A program made the translations under genes and the position numbers. The notes under the pieces were generated by a model. The model made no database searches. It was not told where the DNA came from and was given only the letters and a program-made list of their open reading frames with translations. DNA of 64,000 nt from G963662905 sp965230045 (GTDB lineage: Bacteria > Bacteroidota > Bacteroidia > Bacteroidales > WRLA01): contig OZ245940.1 in the NCBI GenBank assembly GCA_965230045.1, forward strand, positions 806,001 through 870,000. The letters are read 5' to 3'. This document shows positions 46,844-56,769 of the stretch, one piece after another; the first letter of the stretch is position 1, and every line of letters starts with the position of its first letter.

Positions 46844-47935
46844 TTAAACAAACTTATCGCCTTTTTTGATTTTCACGGTATTAACGATATCGCGGATTTG
46901 TTGTTCATCGCTTTTGCGGCAAACCAATAGGATTCCGTCATCGTCCACAACGATATAATCGTCAAGGCCCTGCAAAACAACCAGTTTATCCTTGGGCATA
47001 TTAACAATACAGTTGTGTGTATCGTAGAGCATTACGTTTTTGCCATTGACTGCATTGGCATTTTCGTCTTTTTCGCGCGTGGCATAAAGCGATCCCCATG
47101 TGCCCAGATCAGACCAGCCGAAATCGCTCGAAAGAACATGCACGTTTTCTGCTTTTTCCATAATGCCGTAGTCAATAGAAATGTTTTTGCATACAGCATA
47201 GGTTTGATTGATGAACTCAGCTTCTTTTTCTGTGAAATAAACGCCTTCTCCTTCTTTAAAAAGTGAGCTGACATCTTCAAGGTGCTGATCGAAAGCGCTT
47301 AATATGCTTTGGAGTGACCACACAAAAATGCCTGCATTCCACAAAAAGTCTCCGCTGCGGAGAAAATCGCGGGCAAGTTCCAGATTGGGTTTTTCGGTGA
47401 AGGTTTTCACCTTATGGATGCGCTTGTCTTTATCTTCCACTTTTTCGTCCGTATATTGAATATAGCCGTAACCGGTGTCCGGGCGGCTGGGACGGATGCC
47501 CAAAGTAAGCAGCCAGTTGTTGTTTTCAGCGGCGCGCAAAGCAGACCGGATCACTTCATCAAATACATCTTCTTTCAGGATGATATGATCGGATGGAGCC
47601 ACAACCATGACCGCATCTTTGTTTTTTTCGGCAATTTTATAACTGGCGTAGGCGATGCAGGGAGCAGTATTGCGGCGCGAAGGCTCACAAAGGATCTGGT
47701 CATAGGCAATTTCAGGAAGTTGTTCCTTTACCTGTTCGCGGTAAATTTCGTTGGTTACCACAAAAATATTTTCCGGCGGGCATACTTTCCTGAACCTTCG
47801 GAAAGTTTGCTGGATCAGGGTTTCGCCTGTTCCGAGGATATCAATAAATTGTTTGGGCTTGGCTGTGCGGCTCATAGGCCAAAAACGTGCACCAATGCCA
47901 CCGGCCATAATCACACAGTAATAATTATTGTTCAT
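46844..47935 (-). CDS. manC: Mannose-1-phosphate guanylyltransferase
   Basis: A 363-residue nucleotidyltransferase. The GMP-binding motif MAGGIGARFWPMSRTAKPKQF is near residue 10, the mannose-1-P site FTEKP near 175 and NAGIFVW near 200. It lacks the C-terminal phosphomannose isomerase domain, as usual in Bacteroidota. It makes GDP-mannose for surface glycans, protein O-glycosylation or capsule. No other sugar gene is next to it; the neighbours are sprT upstream and S46 downstream. Confidence 0.93.
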   Translation of the reverse strand: MNNNYYCVIMAGGIGARFWPMSRTAKPKQFIDILGTGETLIQQTFRRFRKVCPPENIFVVTNEIYREQVKEQLPEIAYDQILCEPSRRNTAPCIAYASYKIAEKNKDAVMVVAPSDHIILKEDVFDEVIRSALRAAENNNWLLTLGIRPSRPDTGYGYIQYTDEKVEDKDKRIHKVKTFTEKPNLELARDFLRSGDFLWNAGIFVWSLQSILSAFDQHLEDVSSLFKEGEGVYFTEKEAEFINQTYAVCKNISIDYGIMEKAENVHVLSSDFGWSDLGTWGSLYATREKDENANAVNGKNVMLYDTHNCIVNMPKDKLVVLQGLDDYIVVDDDGILLVCRKSDEQQIRDIVNTVKIKKGDKFV

Positions 47936-48023
47936 ATACTTATTGCTTTTATTTTAGATTGGCTGTCAATTGTTTCAGTTCAAAATCGTATTCGTTCACA
48001 AATATAGTTAATCTTCTGTATTT

Positions 48024-48650
48024 CTAAGGCTTAGCAATGATTTTCACTTCAGCCATTCCATGAACACGGTATTCGCGTTTGTTTTCGGTATCAATGCAGC
48101 GGAAGCGTTTGCGCAATAATTCGCCTTTTATGAATTTTCGGCCATTGCTGAGCATAAACAGACTTCCTTCGGGTATGTCATCAAGATGGGTTTTTTGCTG
48201 CGCCGGGTCGTTTTTTGCGTCAAGCGCTTTACGCAGCTCATTATCCGAGAAAGTAGAGGCATAACCTTTGCGCAAATGACGGATGATTACCGGTAGCATT
48301 TCGTTTGGGAAGGAGCCAGTCTCAATAACAGGGCGCATCAGGTTTATAAAGCTGGCCTGCCATTCTTTTCCATGCGGCTTGATGCCCCTGCCAAATTGCA
48401 AAAACGCATGCATATGTGCCAGTTCATGTACCAAAGTTATCAGAAACTGATAAGGGTTCAGGCTGTGGTTAATGCTGATCCTGTGATAAGGCTGACGGGG
48501 ATGGGGCGCCCGGTAATCGCCTGATTTGGTGCTTCTGTCGCGGCTGATGACCAATTGAACAGTTTGCTCGGTAAGGTAATTGCTTACCAAATCCAGGCTT
48601 TTTTCCGGGATGTATTTTTTAAGGATTTCCCTGATGTGGTCCTTCTTCAT
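48024..48650 (-). CDS. SprT-like metalloprotease-domain protein
   Basis: A 208-residue protein with the zinc motif HELAHMHAF near residue 75, then RGIKPHGKEWQASFINLM with the third zinc ligand, which is the SprT/Spartan core. A C-terminal part (about 140-208: GSLFMLSNGRKFIKGELLRKR) takes the place of the zinc ribbon of SprT and has no CxxC pair. SprT-fold proteins in eukaryotes act on DNA-protein crosslinks; bacterial functions are unproven. Its start overlaps the small lipoprotein gene by 32 bases. Confidence 0.85.
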   Translation of the reverse strand: MKKDHIREILKKYIPEKSLDLVSNYLTEQTVQLVISRDRSTKSGDYRAPHPRQPYHRISINHSLNPYQFLITLVHELAHMHAFLQFGRGIKPHGKEWQASFINLMRPVIETGSFPNEMLPVIIRHLRKGYASTFSDNELRKALDAKNDPAQQKTHLDDIPEGSLFMLSNGRKFIKGELLRKRFRCIDTENKREYRVHGMAEVKIIAKP

Positions 48651-48837
48651 TCAAAATAGTGTTTCCGGGCACAAAGATAGGGGAATTAGGCCTGTTTTCC
48701 GAAAAGGACGGGCAGGTATTGCAATTGCGGGGAACGCGCCTTTTGTATTTCCTCTTGCGTTGCGTGCTGCATGCAGCCATAATGACCAGAAGCAACAGTA
48801 ACAGCAGGGAATTCCGGAATATTGCTTTTGACTTCAT
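48619..48837 (-). CDS. Very small lipoprotein
   Basis: A 72-residue protein: a hydrophobic signal (LLLLLLLVIM), lipobox MAAC near residue 23, a basic stretch (STQRKRKYKRRVP) and a short CNTCPSF motif. Mature length is about 50 residues. Small lipoproteins with a basic patch followed by a Cys-x-x-Cys-Pro segment occur in other Bacteroidota, but no function is known to me. It overlaps the sprT-like start by 32 bases in another frame, so the gene order is tight and the two are likely cotranscribed. Confidence 0.65.
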   Translation of the reverse strand: MKSKAIFRNSLLLLLLLVIMAACSTQRKRKYKRRVPRNCNTCPSFSENRPNSPIFVPGNTILNEEGPHQGNP

Positions 48838-48933
48838 CGCGGTGCTTTTTTGGTCGTAATAGGATCTCCAAAAAAGGAGATTGCGGATTATAAAAGTATA
48901 ACCCGCAACTCCTTGATTTATTATATATGTGTT

Positions 48934-51900
48934 TTATTCCTTAAATTCAGGAAGTTTGCCGGGCACCCAGGGTGCGTCAATAGCTTCCATTTCAGCACGG
49001 AGTTTTGGAATGCGTTCCGTGATGATGTTGTGCAGATCGTCATAAACTGGTTTGAATTCACTTTTTGTGATGTCATAACCGTTTTTCATTGTTGCTGTTG
49101 GTGCAGATGTAGAGCGCCAGTTGCTGTACATCAGATTGCCCAGCCTTTCGCTGATGGAAGGAGGCTGGTTTCCGTTGCGTTTGCTGATGCTTTCATCGCC
49201 TTCAAGTTTGCGCATGATTTCCACAAGATCAGTTTCGATATTGCGGGCTTCGGCACGCATAGCTGCTGTGCTTTTTGGACTGTTTTCCAGTGAAGTGCGG
49301 AAACCGGCAATTTCTTTCATCGCAGCATTGGCTTCCTGTATGCTTCCCCGTACTGCCCGTCCCAGTTTGCGCGTTTTCTTGCCAAAAGCCAGTAAAGCTT
49401 CTTTGTCTTTGGCCGGTAAAGTCGTGTTGATGAGTGTTTTTACTTCGAATTTTTGAGGGTCGCATAGGCTGGTTTCCACACCATCTTTTACCATATGTAC
49501 ATCAACAGAGTAGGTTCCCGGAACAACAAGCACTGATCCGTAAATTTCCTGGAAATCATCGTTTTCCTTCACTCTGAACGGCATCACGCTGGCATGGCGT
49601 AAATCCCATTCCACACGGTTTATCCCGCTGGTGGGCTTTTTGCGCAATTTGCGGATGATGTTTCCTTCTTCGTCATAGATATTAAAAACCAGCCAGGCGT
49701 TATCCTGCAAATCTTCGGCACGCAGCTCTTCGAAATCAGGATAACTGATTGTTCCACCATCTTTTTTCGCTTCTTTTTCATTTTTCTTGCGTTCCTGCTT
49801 CAGGCTTTTCGGTGTTTCCTTCATGAAATAGGTAAATGTGGCAGCAACATCGGGGTTTTTTGCATAATAATATGTTTCGCCCTGATTGTATTTTCCTCTT
49901 TTCGTTTTAAACATCAGAGCATCTTTAATTGGGAATAGCACAAAATCTTCTTCGAGCATTTCTGGTTTCAGTATGCGGAGTGGCGTATAGTCATCTAATA
50001 TGTAGAAACCACGGCCAAATGTTGCCAAAACGAGGTCGTTTTCACGCTCCTGGATTTCCATATCACGTACCTGTATATTGGGAAGGCCACTTTTCATTTG
50101 TACCCATTTTTTGCCGCCGTCGATGCTGAAATACACGCCAAATTCAGTACCACAGAAAAGCAGATCGGGATTTACATGATCTTCTTCAAAACTGTAAACA
50201 GTACCTTTTTCTGGTAAATTAGATGTGATGTCTGTCCAGCTTTTTCCTTTGTCATTACTCTTGAGCAAATGTGGTTTGAGGTCGTTTTTCTTGCGTCCGT
50301 CAAAAGCGATATACAATACATTGGGGTCGTGCTGGCTGGCATAGAGCATGCTCACATAATTGGTGTCGGCAATACCGGGGAATGAGCTGTATTTCGTCCA
50401 GTTTTCCCCGCCATCTTCGCTTACCTGAAGCAGCCCGTCGTCGGTTCCAACAAAAAGAAGTCCTTCAACAACAGGCGATTCCTGTATTTCTACAATATTT
50501 CCGAAAAGGGAAGTGGAAGCATTTTTGGCTACTGCTTCGGGATCCTGTATTTCGCCCATCACAGGAATAAGGTTGCGGTTAACCTGCCGCGTCAGGTCAG
50601 GGCTGATTACTTCCCAGCTGTCGCCACGGTCATCGCTGCGGAAAAGCTTGTTGGCAGCAAAATAGAGACGGGTAGGTGAATGGGGGCTGATTTGTAGCGG
50701 GCTGTTCCAATTCCAGCGGTATGCTTCACCAACTGGTGGCTGAGGCTTGATGGAAATACTTTCACCACTTTGCTTATCATAACGAACCAGCCAGCCATAT
50801 TGCGATTGTGCATAAACGATATCGGGATTTTCGGGGTCAATCTGTGATTCAAAACCATCGCCGCCGTTTGTAACAAACCAATCGTCGTTCACAACGCCCT
50901 GCCCGCTGATAGTACGTGAGGGGCCTCCCAGTGAATTATTGTCTTGTGTTCCGCCATAAACATAATAGAATGGTTCCGAATTGTCCACAGCTACGCGGTA
51001 GAATTGCGTGATGGGCAGGTTTTCTTTGTAATCCCAAAGTTTTCCGCCGTCCCACGATTCGTAGATTCCGCCATCGCAACCAATCAGGATATGATCAGTA
51101 AACTGTGGGTCAATCCAAAGGGCATGGTCATCAACGTGTTTGTTCTTGGTGCTGAGGCTTTTCCAGTTTTTACCGCCATCCACTGTAACTTTTGAATAAG
51201 TGTCCATGCTGTAAACTTTGTCAACATCTACAGGATCGCAATAAATACGGTTATAATATTGTGGGCTGCCACTGACGTAGCTGCTCATTTTTTTCCAGCT
51301 TTCGCCTCGGTCGGTAGAGCGGAAAAATCCACCGCTTTTGCCTTCTGCTTCAATAATGGCATAGACAACATCCGGGTTCACGGGGCTAATAGCCAGGCCA
51401 ATACGTCCTTTATCGCCTCCGGGCAGGCCGCTTTTGAGTTTCTTCCAGTTTTTGCCGCCATCGGTACTTTTGTAGATGTCGGATTCCGGGCCACCGTTGA
51501 TCAATGTAAAAACATGCCTTCTGCGCTGATAGCTTGCCGCATAAAGGGTGTTAGGATCGCGCGGATCCAGAACAATATCCGTAAGGCCGGTATTTGGGCT
51601 GATCTCCAGGATATTTTCCCAGTTTTCGCCGCCATCAGTGGTTTTGTATAGTCCGCGTTCGCCACCGGGGCCCCATAATGGCCCTTGTGCGGCCACATAA
51701 ACCGTATTGCCGTCAGTAGGGTCAATGACAATCCGCCCGATGTGCTCGCTTTCTTTTAAGCCCATATTTTTGAAGCTTTTACCGCCATCGGTTGATTTAT
51801 AAACGCCATCGCCATATCCAATGGCACGCTGGCTGTTGTATTCTCCGGTACCCACCCATACTACATTGGTGTTGGTAGGTTCAATCTCCACATCGGCAAT

Positions 51901-52209
51901 GGACCAGCTGCCGTAATTGTCGAAAATGGGCGTCCAGGTAGTACCCGAATTAGTGGTTTTCCACACATTCCCGGCTGCAACGCCCACATAGTATTCTGCC
52001 GGATTATCCGGATTTACCGCAAAATCGGCAATACGTCCCGAGGCTACTGCAGGGCCGATGCTGCGGAACTTCAAACCGCTGATGGTTCCACTGTTCAGCT
52101 TGTCCTTGTCTTTTTTGTCTTTGTCTTTCTTTTTGGCTGCATCTACCGGAAGGCTAAAAAGAAAAAATGCTGCCAGCAAAATGGAAAATAAATGGTACCT
52201 TTTTTTCAT
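48934..52209 (-). CDS. Large exported VPS10/sortilin-type BNR-repeat protein
   Basis: The start is the ATG at 52209; a TTG two codons earlier is less likely. About 1091 residues, with a signal peptide ending PVDAA and then a Lys/Asp-rich run. At least eight Asp-box motifs of the type STDGGxxW are spread over residues about 90-720 (YKSTDGGKSFKNM, YKTTDGGENWENI, FRSTDRGESWKKM, FRSDDRGDSWEVI), forming one or two seven- to ten-bladed propellers. The C-terminal 300 residues contain an FnIII-like domain and a helical segment. Such proteins are annotated as glycosyl hydrolases, but no catalytic residues are evident, so binding is equally possible. Confidence 0.85.
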   Translation of the reverse strand: MKKRYHLFSILLAAFFLFSLPVDAAKKKDKDKKDKDKLNSGTISGLKFRSIGPAVASGRIADFAVNPDNPAEYYVGVAAGNVWKTTNSGTTWTPIFDNYGSWSIADVEIEPTNTNVVWVGTGEYNSQRAIGYGDGVYKSTDGGKSFKNMGLKESEHIGRIVIDPTDGNTVYVAAQGPLWGPGGERGLYKTTDGGENWENILEISPNTGLTDIVLDPRDPNTLYAASYQRRRHVFTLINGGPESDIYKSTDGGKNWKKLKSGLPGGDKGRIGLAISPVNPDVVYAIIEAEGKSGGFFRSTDRGESWKKMSSYVSGSPQYYNRIYCDPVDVDKVYSMDTYSKVTVDGGKNWKSLSTKNKHVDDHALWIDPQFTDHILIGCDGGIYESWDGGKLWDYKENLPITQFYRVAVDNSEPFYYVYGGTQDNNSLGGPSRTISGQGVVNDDWFVTNGGDGFESQIDPENPDIVYAQSQYGWLVRYDKQSGESISIKPQPPVGEAYRWNWNSPLQISPHSPTRLYFAANKLFRSDDRGDSWEVISPDLTRQVNRNLIPVMGEIQDPEAVAKNASTSLFGNIVEIQESPVVEGLLFVGTDDGLLQVSEDGGENWTKYSSFPGIADTNYVSMLYASQHDPNVLYIAFDGRKKNDLKPHLLKSNDKGKSWTDITSNLPEKGTVYSFEEDHVNPDLLFCGTEFGVYFSIDGGKKWVQMKSGLPNIQVRDMEIQERENDLVLATFGRGFYILDDYTPLRILKPEMLEEDFVLFPIKDALMFKTKRGKYNQGETYYYAKNPDVAATFTYFMKETPKSLKQERKKNEKEAKKDGGTISYPDFEELRAEDLQDNAWLVFNIYDEEGNIIRKLRKKPTSGINRVEWDLRHASVMPFRVKENDDFQEIYGSVLVVPGTYSVDVHMVKDGVETSLCDPQKFEVKTLINTTLPAKDKEALLAFGKKTRKLGRAVRGSIQEANAAMKEIAGFRTSLENSPKSTAAMRAEARNIETDLVEIMRKLEGDESISKRNGNQPPSISERLGNLMYSNWRSTSAPTATMKNGYDITKSEFKPVYDDLHNIITERIPKLRAEMEAIDAPWVPGKLPEFKE

Positions 52210-52384
52210 AATCAATCATTTATTGTGCTTTTCGTCATTACTTTTGATGAAGCCTGATTCTGTTTATTGTATCCAGAATGAGGTGTTTTTTGTAATTTCA
52301 CGGAAAAGCAAAGTTTTGGCTTGTTTTTTGTGTATTAGTGATTCTTTTGCAAGATAGTATTTCCTTAACAAAAATAGAAGCATT

Positions 52385-53608
52385 ATGAAAAAAATATTAC
52401 CCCTATTCCTGATTTTTGGATTATTTATTCAGAATATCCATGCTCAGCATCGGGCTGAAATTGAGCTTACTGTAAGTGATCGTCAGCAAAATTCCCTGGA
52501 GCAAAACCGCGATGGCTGGTTGACTTTCGAAGCCAATAAAACCGAAGGCGAGCTGCCGCTTACCGTGAAATTCAGCATCAAAACACAATTGGAAGGGAAA
52601 ACATTTTTATGGAAATTTGGTGATGGCAAAGAAAGTACTGATGAGAGCCCTTGGCATACCTATTATCAAGAAGGCCTTTTTTCGGTTTATGTGAAGGTGA
52701 TTGATGTAAATGACAGCATCTGGGAAGGATACAGGAAACAATACATAAAAGCCGGCGATCCGATTAAATACGATACACTGAATTATCCCCTTTCGGGAGA
52801 TTTTGCACTTTATGAATTAAACCCCCCGCAATCGGGTTATGTGGCCGGAAACAATAGTTTTCTGGATTACCGGAAAGCTGAGTTTTTTGAACGTAAAGCA
52901 GGCTATTTCACCATTGACAATATTTGGTTTGATTTTGCTGTGGCATACAATGATACTTTAGTCCCGGATAGCTTAAATACAGATAGCATAGTTCATTTTG
53001 AAATGTTTTCGGTGAATACGGATAACGGACAGCCGCTATCCGTTGTGCGGAGTTTTTTTGTAGATATGGATACGGTAGTCCGTGATGTGGAGCTGGATCA
53101 GGCTACACGTTTGCCGGTAAGTCCGTTTGATTATAAAGATGATTTTTTTATGGCCGTTACGCTGCCCCGGCTTGGCGATACGCTTGCGCTTTGGAGCAAT
53201 ACCGATGGTGATGTGGATCCGGGAAATGCCTGGGAACAATGGCAGGATGGCAGCTGGCATGCGATGAACGCAGATGATTCCTGGCAATTGAATATTAACA
53301 TGGGCGTTTATGTTTCCCAGTTTCATGGTCCCCTAAGTGTACCGGAACAAAATAATTTGCCCGAATTTGTGGCTTACCCGAACCCTGCTTCTGATTATCT
53401 GAATGTAAAATGGATGGAGCAGCCTGAGGAGGAATTGGAAATCAGCCTGTACAGTATCCTTGGACAAAAATTAATGGCAAGAAGTGCCCCTGCGCATAGC
53501 CGTGATCTCATACAAATCCGGCTTGGTGATTATCCGGAAGGAGTGTACCTGCTGCGCATTTCCGATGGTCTACAGCAGCTTACCCGGAAAATCAATATCG
53601 CACGATAG
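52385..53608 (+). CDS. PKD-domain T9SS surface protein
   Basis: A 407-residue protein with a signal peptide ending NIHAQ. A PKD domain lies at about 45-120 (VKFSIKTQLEGKTFLWKFGDGKES ... FSVYVKVIDVND). A middle domain of about 180 residues is unfamiliar. The T9SS type A sorting domain fills the last 75 residues (FVAYPNPASDYLNVKW ... GVYLLRISDGLQQLTRKINI). Surface-attached or released; role unknown. It is divergent from the VPS10-type gene and ends 50 bases before the hisS start. Confidence 0.8.
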   Translation: MKKILPLFLIFGLFIQNIHAQHRAEIELTVSDRQQNSLEQNRDGWLTFEANKTEGELPLTVKFSIKTQLEGKTFLWKFGDGKESTDESPWHTYYQEGLFSVYVKVIDVNDSIWEGYRKQYIKAGDPIKYDTLNYPLSGDFALYELNPPQSGYVAGNNSFLDYRKAEFFERKAGYFTIDNIWFDFAVAYNDTLVPDSLNTDSIVHFEMFSVNTDNGQPLSVVRSFFVDMDTVVRDVELDQATRLPVSPFDYKDDFFMAVTLPRLGDTLALWSNTDGDVDPGNAWEQWQDGSWHAMNADDSWQLNINMGVYVSQFHGPLSVPEQNNLPEFVAYPNPASDYLNVKWMEQPEEELEISLYSILGQKLMARSAPAHSRDLIQIRLGDYPEGVYLLRISDGLQQLTRKINIAR

Positions 53609-53657
53609 TAGTTCTAAGTACAGCTTCTTTTGTACTTTTGCGCCAAATTATCAGTTT

Positions 53658-55025
53658 ATGGCGGCAAATAAACCATCTATTCCCAAGGGAACACGTGATT
53701 TCAGCCCTGAAGTAATGCTCAGGAGAAACTACATTTTTAATACTATTCGTAAGGTATATCAAAAGTATGCCTATCTGCCCATCGAAACTCCGGCCATGGA
53801 AAACCTCTCCACTTTGATGGGGAAATACGGAGAAGAAGGCGATAAGCTTTTGTTTAAAGTGTTGAATTCGGGCGATTGGATGAAGTCCATCCGTCATGCC
53901 GACATTACGAATGCCGATGCTGCCGCAATGGCGCCCAAAGTATCGGAAAAAGGATTGCGCTACGACCTTACTGTGCCTTTTGCCCGTTTTGTGGTGCAGC
54001 ATCAAAATGATTTAGTGTTTCCGTTTAAGCGTTATCAGATTCAACCTGTTTGGCGCGCCGACCGCCCGCAACGTGGCCGTTACCGCGAATTTTACCAATG
54101 CGATGCGGATGTTATCGGAAGCAATTCATTGCTCAATGAAGCCGAATTGGTGCAGATTATCAATGATGTGTTTCATGAGCTGGATGTTCGCGTTTGCGTG
54201 AAAATCAATAACCGGAAAATACTTGCAGGAATTGCAGAGTATATTGGCGAAGCTGATAAATTGATTGATATCACGGTTGCGATCGATAAACTCGACAAAA
54301 TCGGTTTGGAAAAAGTGCAACAGGAGCTGGTTGACCGTGGCCTGAGCCCTGAAAAAGTAGAATTACTCCAGCCCGTGCTCGACCTGAGCGGCGATTTTGA
54401 AAATAAAATCAAGCAATTGGCCGATGTTTTAAGAGATACCGAAATCGGAATGAAAGGCATTGAAGAAATCCACACGCTTTTCAATTACCTGAAAAATATG
54501 GATGTTTCCTGCCAGTACGAACTAGACCTTACTTTGGCCCGCGGACTGAATTATTATACCGGAGCTATTTTCGAGGTAAAAGCACTGGATGCGGCAATGG
54601 GCTCGATTTGTGGCGGTGGCCGCTACGACGACCTTACCGGAATTTTTGGTCTCAAAGGAATGTCGGGCGTGGGGATTAGTTTTGGTGCCGACCGCATCTA
54701 CGATGTGATGGAGCAATTGCAGTTATTCCCCGAATCGGAAGAAGGTGCCACACAGCTTATGTTCGTGAATTTTGGTGCTGCAGAAGAAGCGTACTGCCTT
54801 CCTTTGCTCCAGAAAATGAGAGCGGCGGGCATCAATGCAGAAATCTTCCCGGATGCTGCCAAAATGAAAAAACAAATGACCTATGCCAACCGCAGGAACA
54901 TTCCCTATGTTGTCCTGGCCGGGGAAGAGGAAATCAAGGAAAAGAAAATTACCCTTAAAGACATGCATAAAGGCGAACAGCACCGGATTTCTATTGAAGA
55001 GGCCATAAAAATAGTGAAGGCATAA
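53658..55025 (+). CDS. hisS: Histidyl-tRNA synthetase
   Basis: The ATG at 53658 (MAANKPSIPKGTRDFSPE) is the family start; the frame extends back into the preceding gene. About 455 residues. Class II motif 2 is FKRYQIQPVWRADRPQRGRY, the histidine-specific loop is ARGLNYYTGAIFEV, and motif 3 is GVGISFGADRIYDVM, with an anticodon-binding domain at the end. A -7 box TACTTTTG lies at 53633-53640, giving a very short leader. It charges tRNA-His. Confidence 0.97.
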   Translation: MAANKPSIPKGTRDFSPEVMLRRNYIFNTIRKVYQKYAYLPIETPAMENLSTLMGKYGEEGDKLLFKVLNSGDWMKSIRHADITNADAAAMAPKVSEKGLRYDLTVPFARFVVQHQNDLVFPFKRYQIQPVWRADRPQRGRYREFYQCDADVIGSNSLLNEAELVQIINDVFHELDVRVCVKINNRKILAGIAEYIGEADKLIDITVAIDKLDKIGLEKVQQELVDRGLSPEKVELLQPVLDLSGDFENKIKQLADVLRDTEIGMKGIEEIHTLFNYLKNMDVSCQYELDLTLARGLNYYTGAIFEVKALDAAMGSICGGGRYDDLTGIFGLKGMSGVGISFGADRIYDVMEQLQLFPESEEGATQLMFVNFGAAEEAYCLPLLQKMRAAGINAEIFPDAAKMKKQMTYANRRNIPYVVLAGEEEIKEKKITLKDMHKGEQHRISIEEAIKIVKA

Positions 55026-55084
55026 TGCATTGGCAGTTAAAATATAAAATACAACTGAACCGCACAGGAATGTATTTGGCCTGA

Positions 55085-55113
55085 TTTGAACAGGTCGCCC
55101 TTGCGTATTTTTG
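55085..55113 (+). promoter_or_regulatory. Bacteroidota-type promoter of hutH
   Basis: TTTG at 55085-55088 and TATTTTTG at 55106-55113 are 17 bases apart, 28 bases before the hutH ATG. It is one of the clearest promoter matches in the window. Confidence 0.65.
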
Positions 55114-55140
55114 TATTATAAACTTATATTTTAACATATC

Positions 55141-56661
55141 ATGTCTCAAACCCATTTGATCAGCCCTGAGAAGCTGACATTTCAAAGTATTTTTGATATT
55201 CTCAACGATAGTAAAAAACTTGAGCTTTCTGAAGAATCACGTAAACGTATAACAGATTGCCGCAATTATCTCGATAATAAAATGCAAAGCCAGGAAGAGC
55301 CTATTTACGGTATCAATACCGGATTTGGCAGCCTGTGCAATATTGAAATCTCTAAAGAAGAACTGAGCCAGCTCCAGGAAAACCTGGTGATGTCGCATGC
55401 CTGTGGTACGGGCGAAGAAGTGCCTCAGGAAATTGTGCGCCTGATGCTGCTGCTGAAAATTCAATCCGTTTCCTATGGCCATTCCGGAGTGCAGCTCCAA
55501 ACTGTTGAACGCCTGATTGCCTTTTTCAATGAAGGAATCCTGCCTGTGGTTTATCAATTGGGATCACTGGGTGCTTCCGGCGACTTGGCGCCATTGGCCC
55601 ATCTTTCATTGCCTTTAATTGGAAAAGGGGTAGTAGATTTCAAAGGCAAGCGCATGAAATCGGAAGATGTGCTCAAAGAATTTGGCTGGAAACCGGTTCG
55701 GCTGGCATCAAAAGAAGGATTGGCTTTGCTCAACGGAACCCAGTTTATGAGTGCTTTTGGCGTGTATTGCCTGCTCAAAACATTCCGCCTCAGCATGTTG
55801 TCCGATGTAATTGGTAGTATTTCCCTTGATGCATTCGATGGGCGCATCGAGCCTTTCTTTGATCAATTGCACCAAATCCGCAACCATAAAGGACAGATCA
55901 AAACGGCGGAACGTATCCGTAACCTACTGAAAGGCAGTGAGCTGATCCAGCGCAAAAAAGAACATGTCCAGGATCCTTATTCCTTCCGTTGTATCCCACA
56001 AGTGCATGGTGCGTCTAAAGATTCATTTAATTATGTGGCTTATGTTTTCAGCTGCGAAATCAATGCGGTTACGGATAATCCCATGATTTTCCCGGAGGAT
56101 GACCTGATTGTTTCGGGCGGTAATTTCCACGGTCAGCCATTGGCCCTGGCTTTGGATAACCTGGCCATTGCACTTGCCGAGCTTGGCAATATCAGTGAGC
56201 GCAGGACGTATCAGCTTGTTGCCGGAAAACGCGGCCTGCCCGGATATCTGGTGGCAAAACCCGGTCTCAACAGCGGTTTTATGATTCCTCAATACACGGC
56301 TGCCAGTATCGTAAGCCAAAACAAGCAACTGGCCACACCGGCATCGGTGGACAGCATTGAGTCATCACAAGGACAGGAAGACCATGTGAGCATGGGTGCC
56401 AATGCCGCAACGAAAGCTTTGCGCGTGGTGAAAAACCTGGAACGTATTTTGGCTATTGAGCTGTTCAATGCAGCACAGGGACTGGAGTTTCGCCGTCCGG
56501 CAAAGAGCTCTCCATTCCTCGAAAATATTGTGAGCGAATTCCGCAAGGATGTGCCCTTTATTGATAATGATACCGTGATGCACGATCATATCGAAAATGC
56601 CGTGGCATTCCTGCAAAAAGTGAAGTTGGATATACCCGATGCTTTGGTGGAGGGCGTTTAA
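55141..56661 (+). CDS. hutH: Histidine ammonia-lyase
   Basis: A 506-residue member of the aromatic amino acid lyase family. The Ala-Ser-Gly that cyclises to the MIO cofactor is in GASGDLAPLAHLSL near residue 145. Other signature segments are YGINTGFGSL, AVTDNPMIF and SSQGQEDHVSMGANAATKAL. It converts histidine to urocanate, the first step of degradation. None of the later genes (hutU, hutI, ftcD) is in the window. It follows hisS by 115 bases with its own promoter and has its own terminator. Confidence 0.93.
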   Translation: MSQTHLISPEKLTFQSIFDILNDSKKLELSEESRKRITDCRNYLDNKMQSQEEPIYGINTGFGSLCNIEISKEELSQLQENLVMSHACGTGEEVPQEIVRLMLLLKIQSVSYGHSGVQLQTVERLIAFFNEGILPVVYQLGSLGASGDLAPLAHLSLPLIGKGVVDFKGKRMKSEDVLKEFGWKPVRLASKEGLALLNGTQFMSAFGVYCLLKTFRLSMLSDVIGSISLDAFDGRIEPFFDQLHQIRNHKGQIKTAERIRNLLKGSELIQRKKEHVQDPYSFRCIPQVHGASKDSFNYVAYVFSCEINAVTDNPMIFPEDDLIVSGGNFHGQPLALALDNLAIALAELGNISERRTYQLVAGKRGLPGYLVAKPGLNSGFMIPQYTAASIVSQNKQLATPASVDSIESSQGQEDHVSMGANAATKALRVVKNLERILAIELFNAAQGLEFRRPAKSSPFLENIVSEFRKDVPFIDNDTVMHDHIENAVAFLQKVKLDIPDALVEGV

Positions 56662-56674
56662 TTCAATTCTAAAA

Positions 56675-56713
56675 AAAAAGCCGGGAATACTAAAATTTCC
56701 GGCTTTTTTTGTG
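56675..56713 (+). terminator. Intrinsic terminator of hutH (copy 1 of a duplicated sequence)
   Basis: AAAAAGCCGGGA pairs with TTTCCGGCTTTTT around a TACTAAAA-type loop, 14 bases after the hutH stop. A near-identical 39-bp copy (two differences) lies at 61152-61190. Confidence 0.85.
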
Positions 56714-56769
56714 GGCTGCAATTATTTTTGAAGGTGACATAAGATACATGATTATTAGCAGGGCTTGTT

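Noticed and set aside
53484..53657. N-terminal extension of hisS into the preceding gene
   Set aside because: The synthetase family starts at the ATG at 53658, and a promoter box lies just before it.
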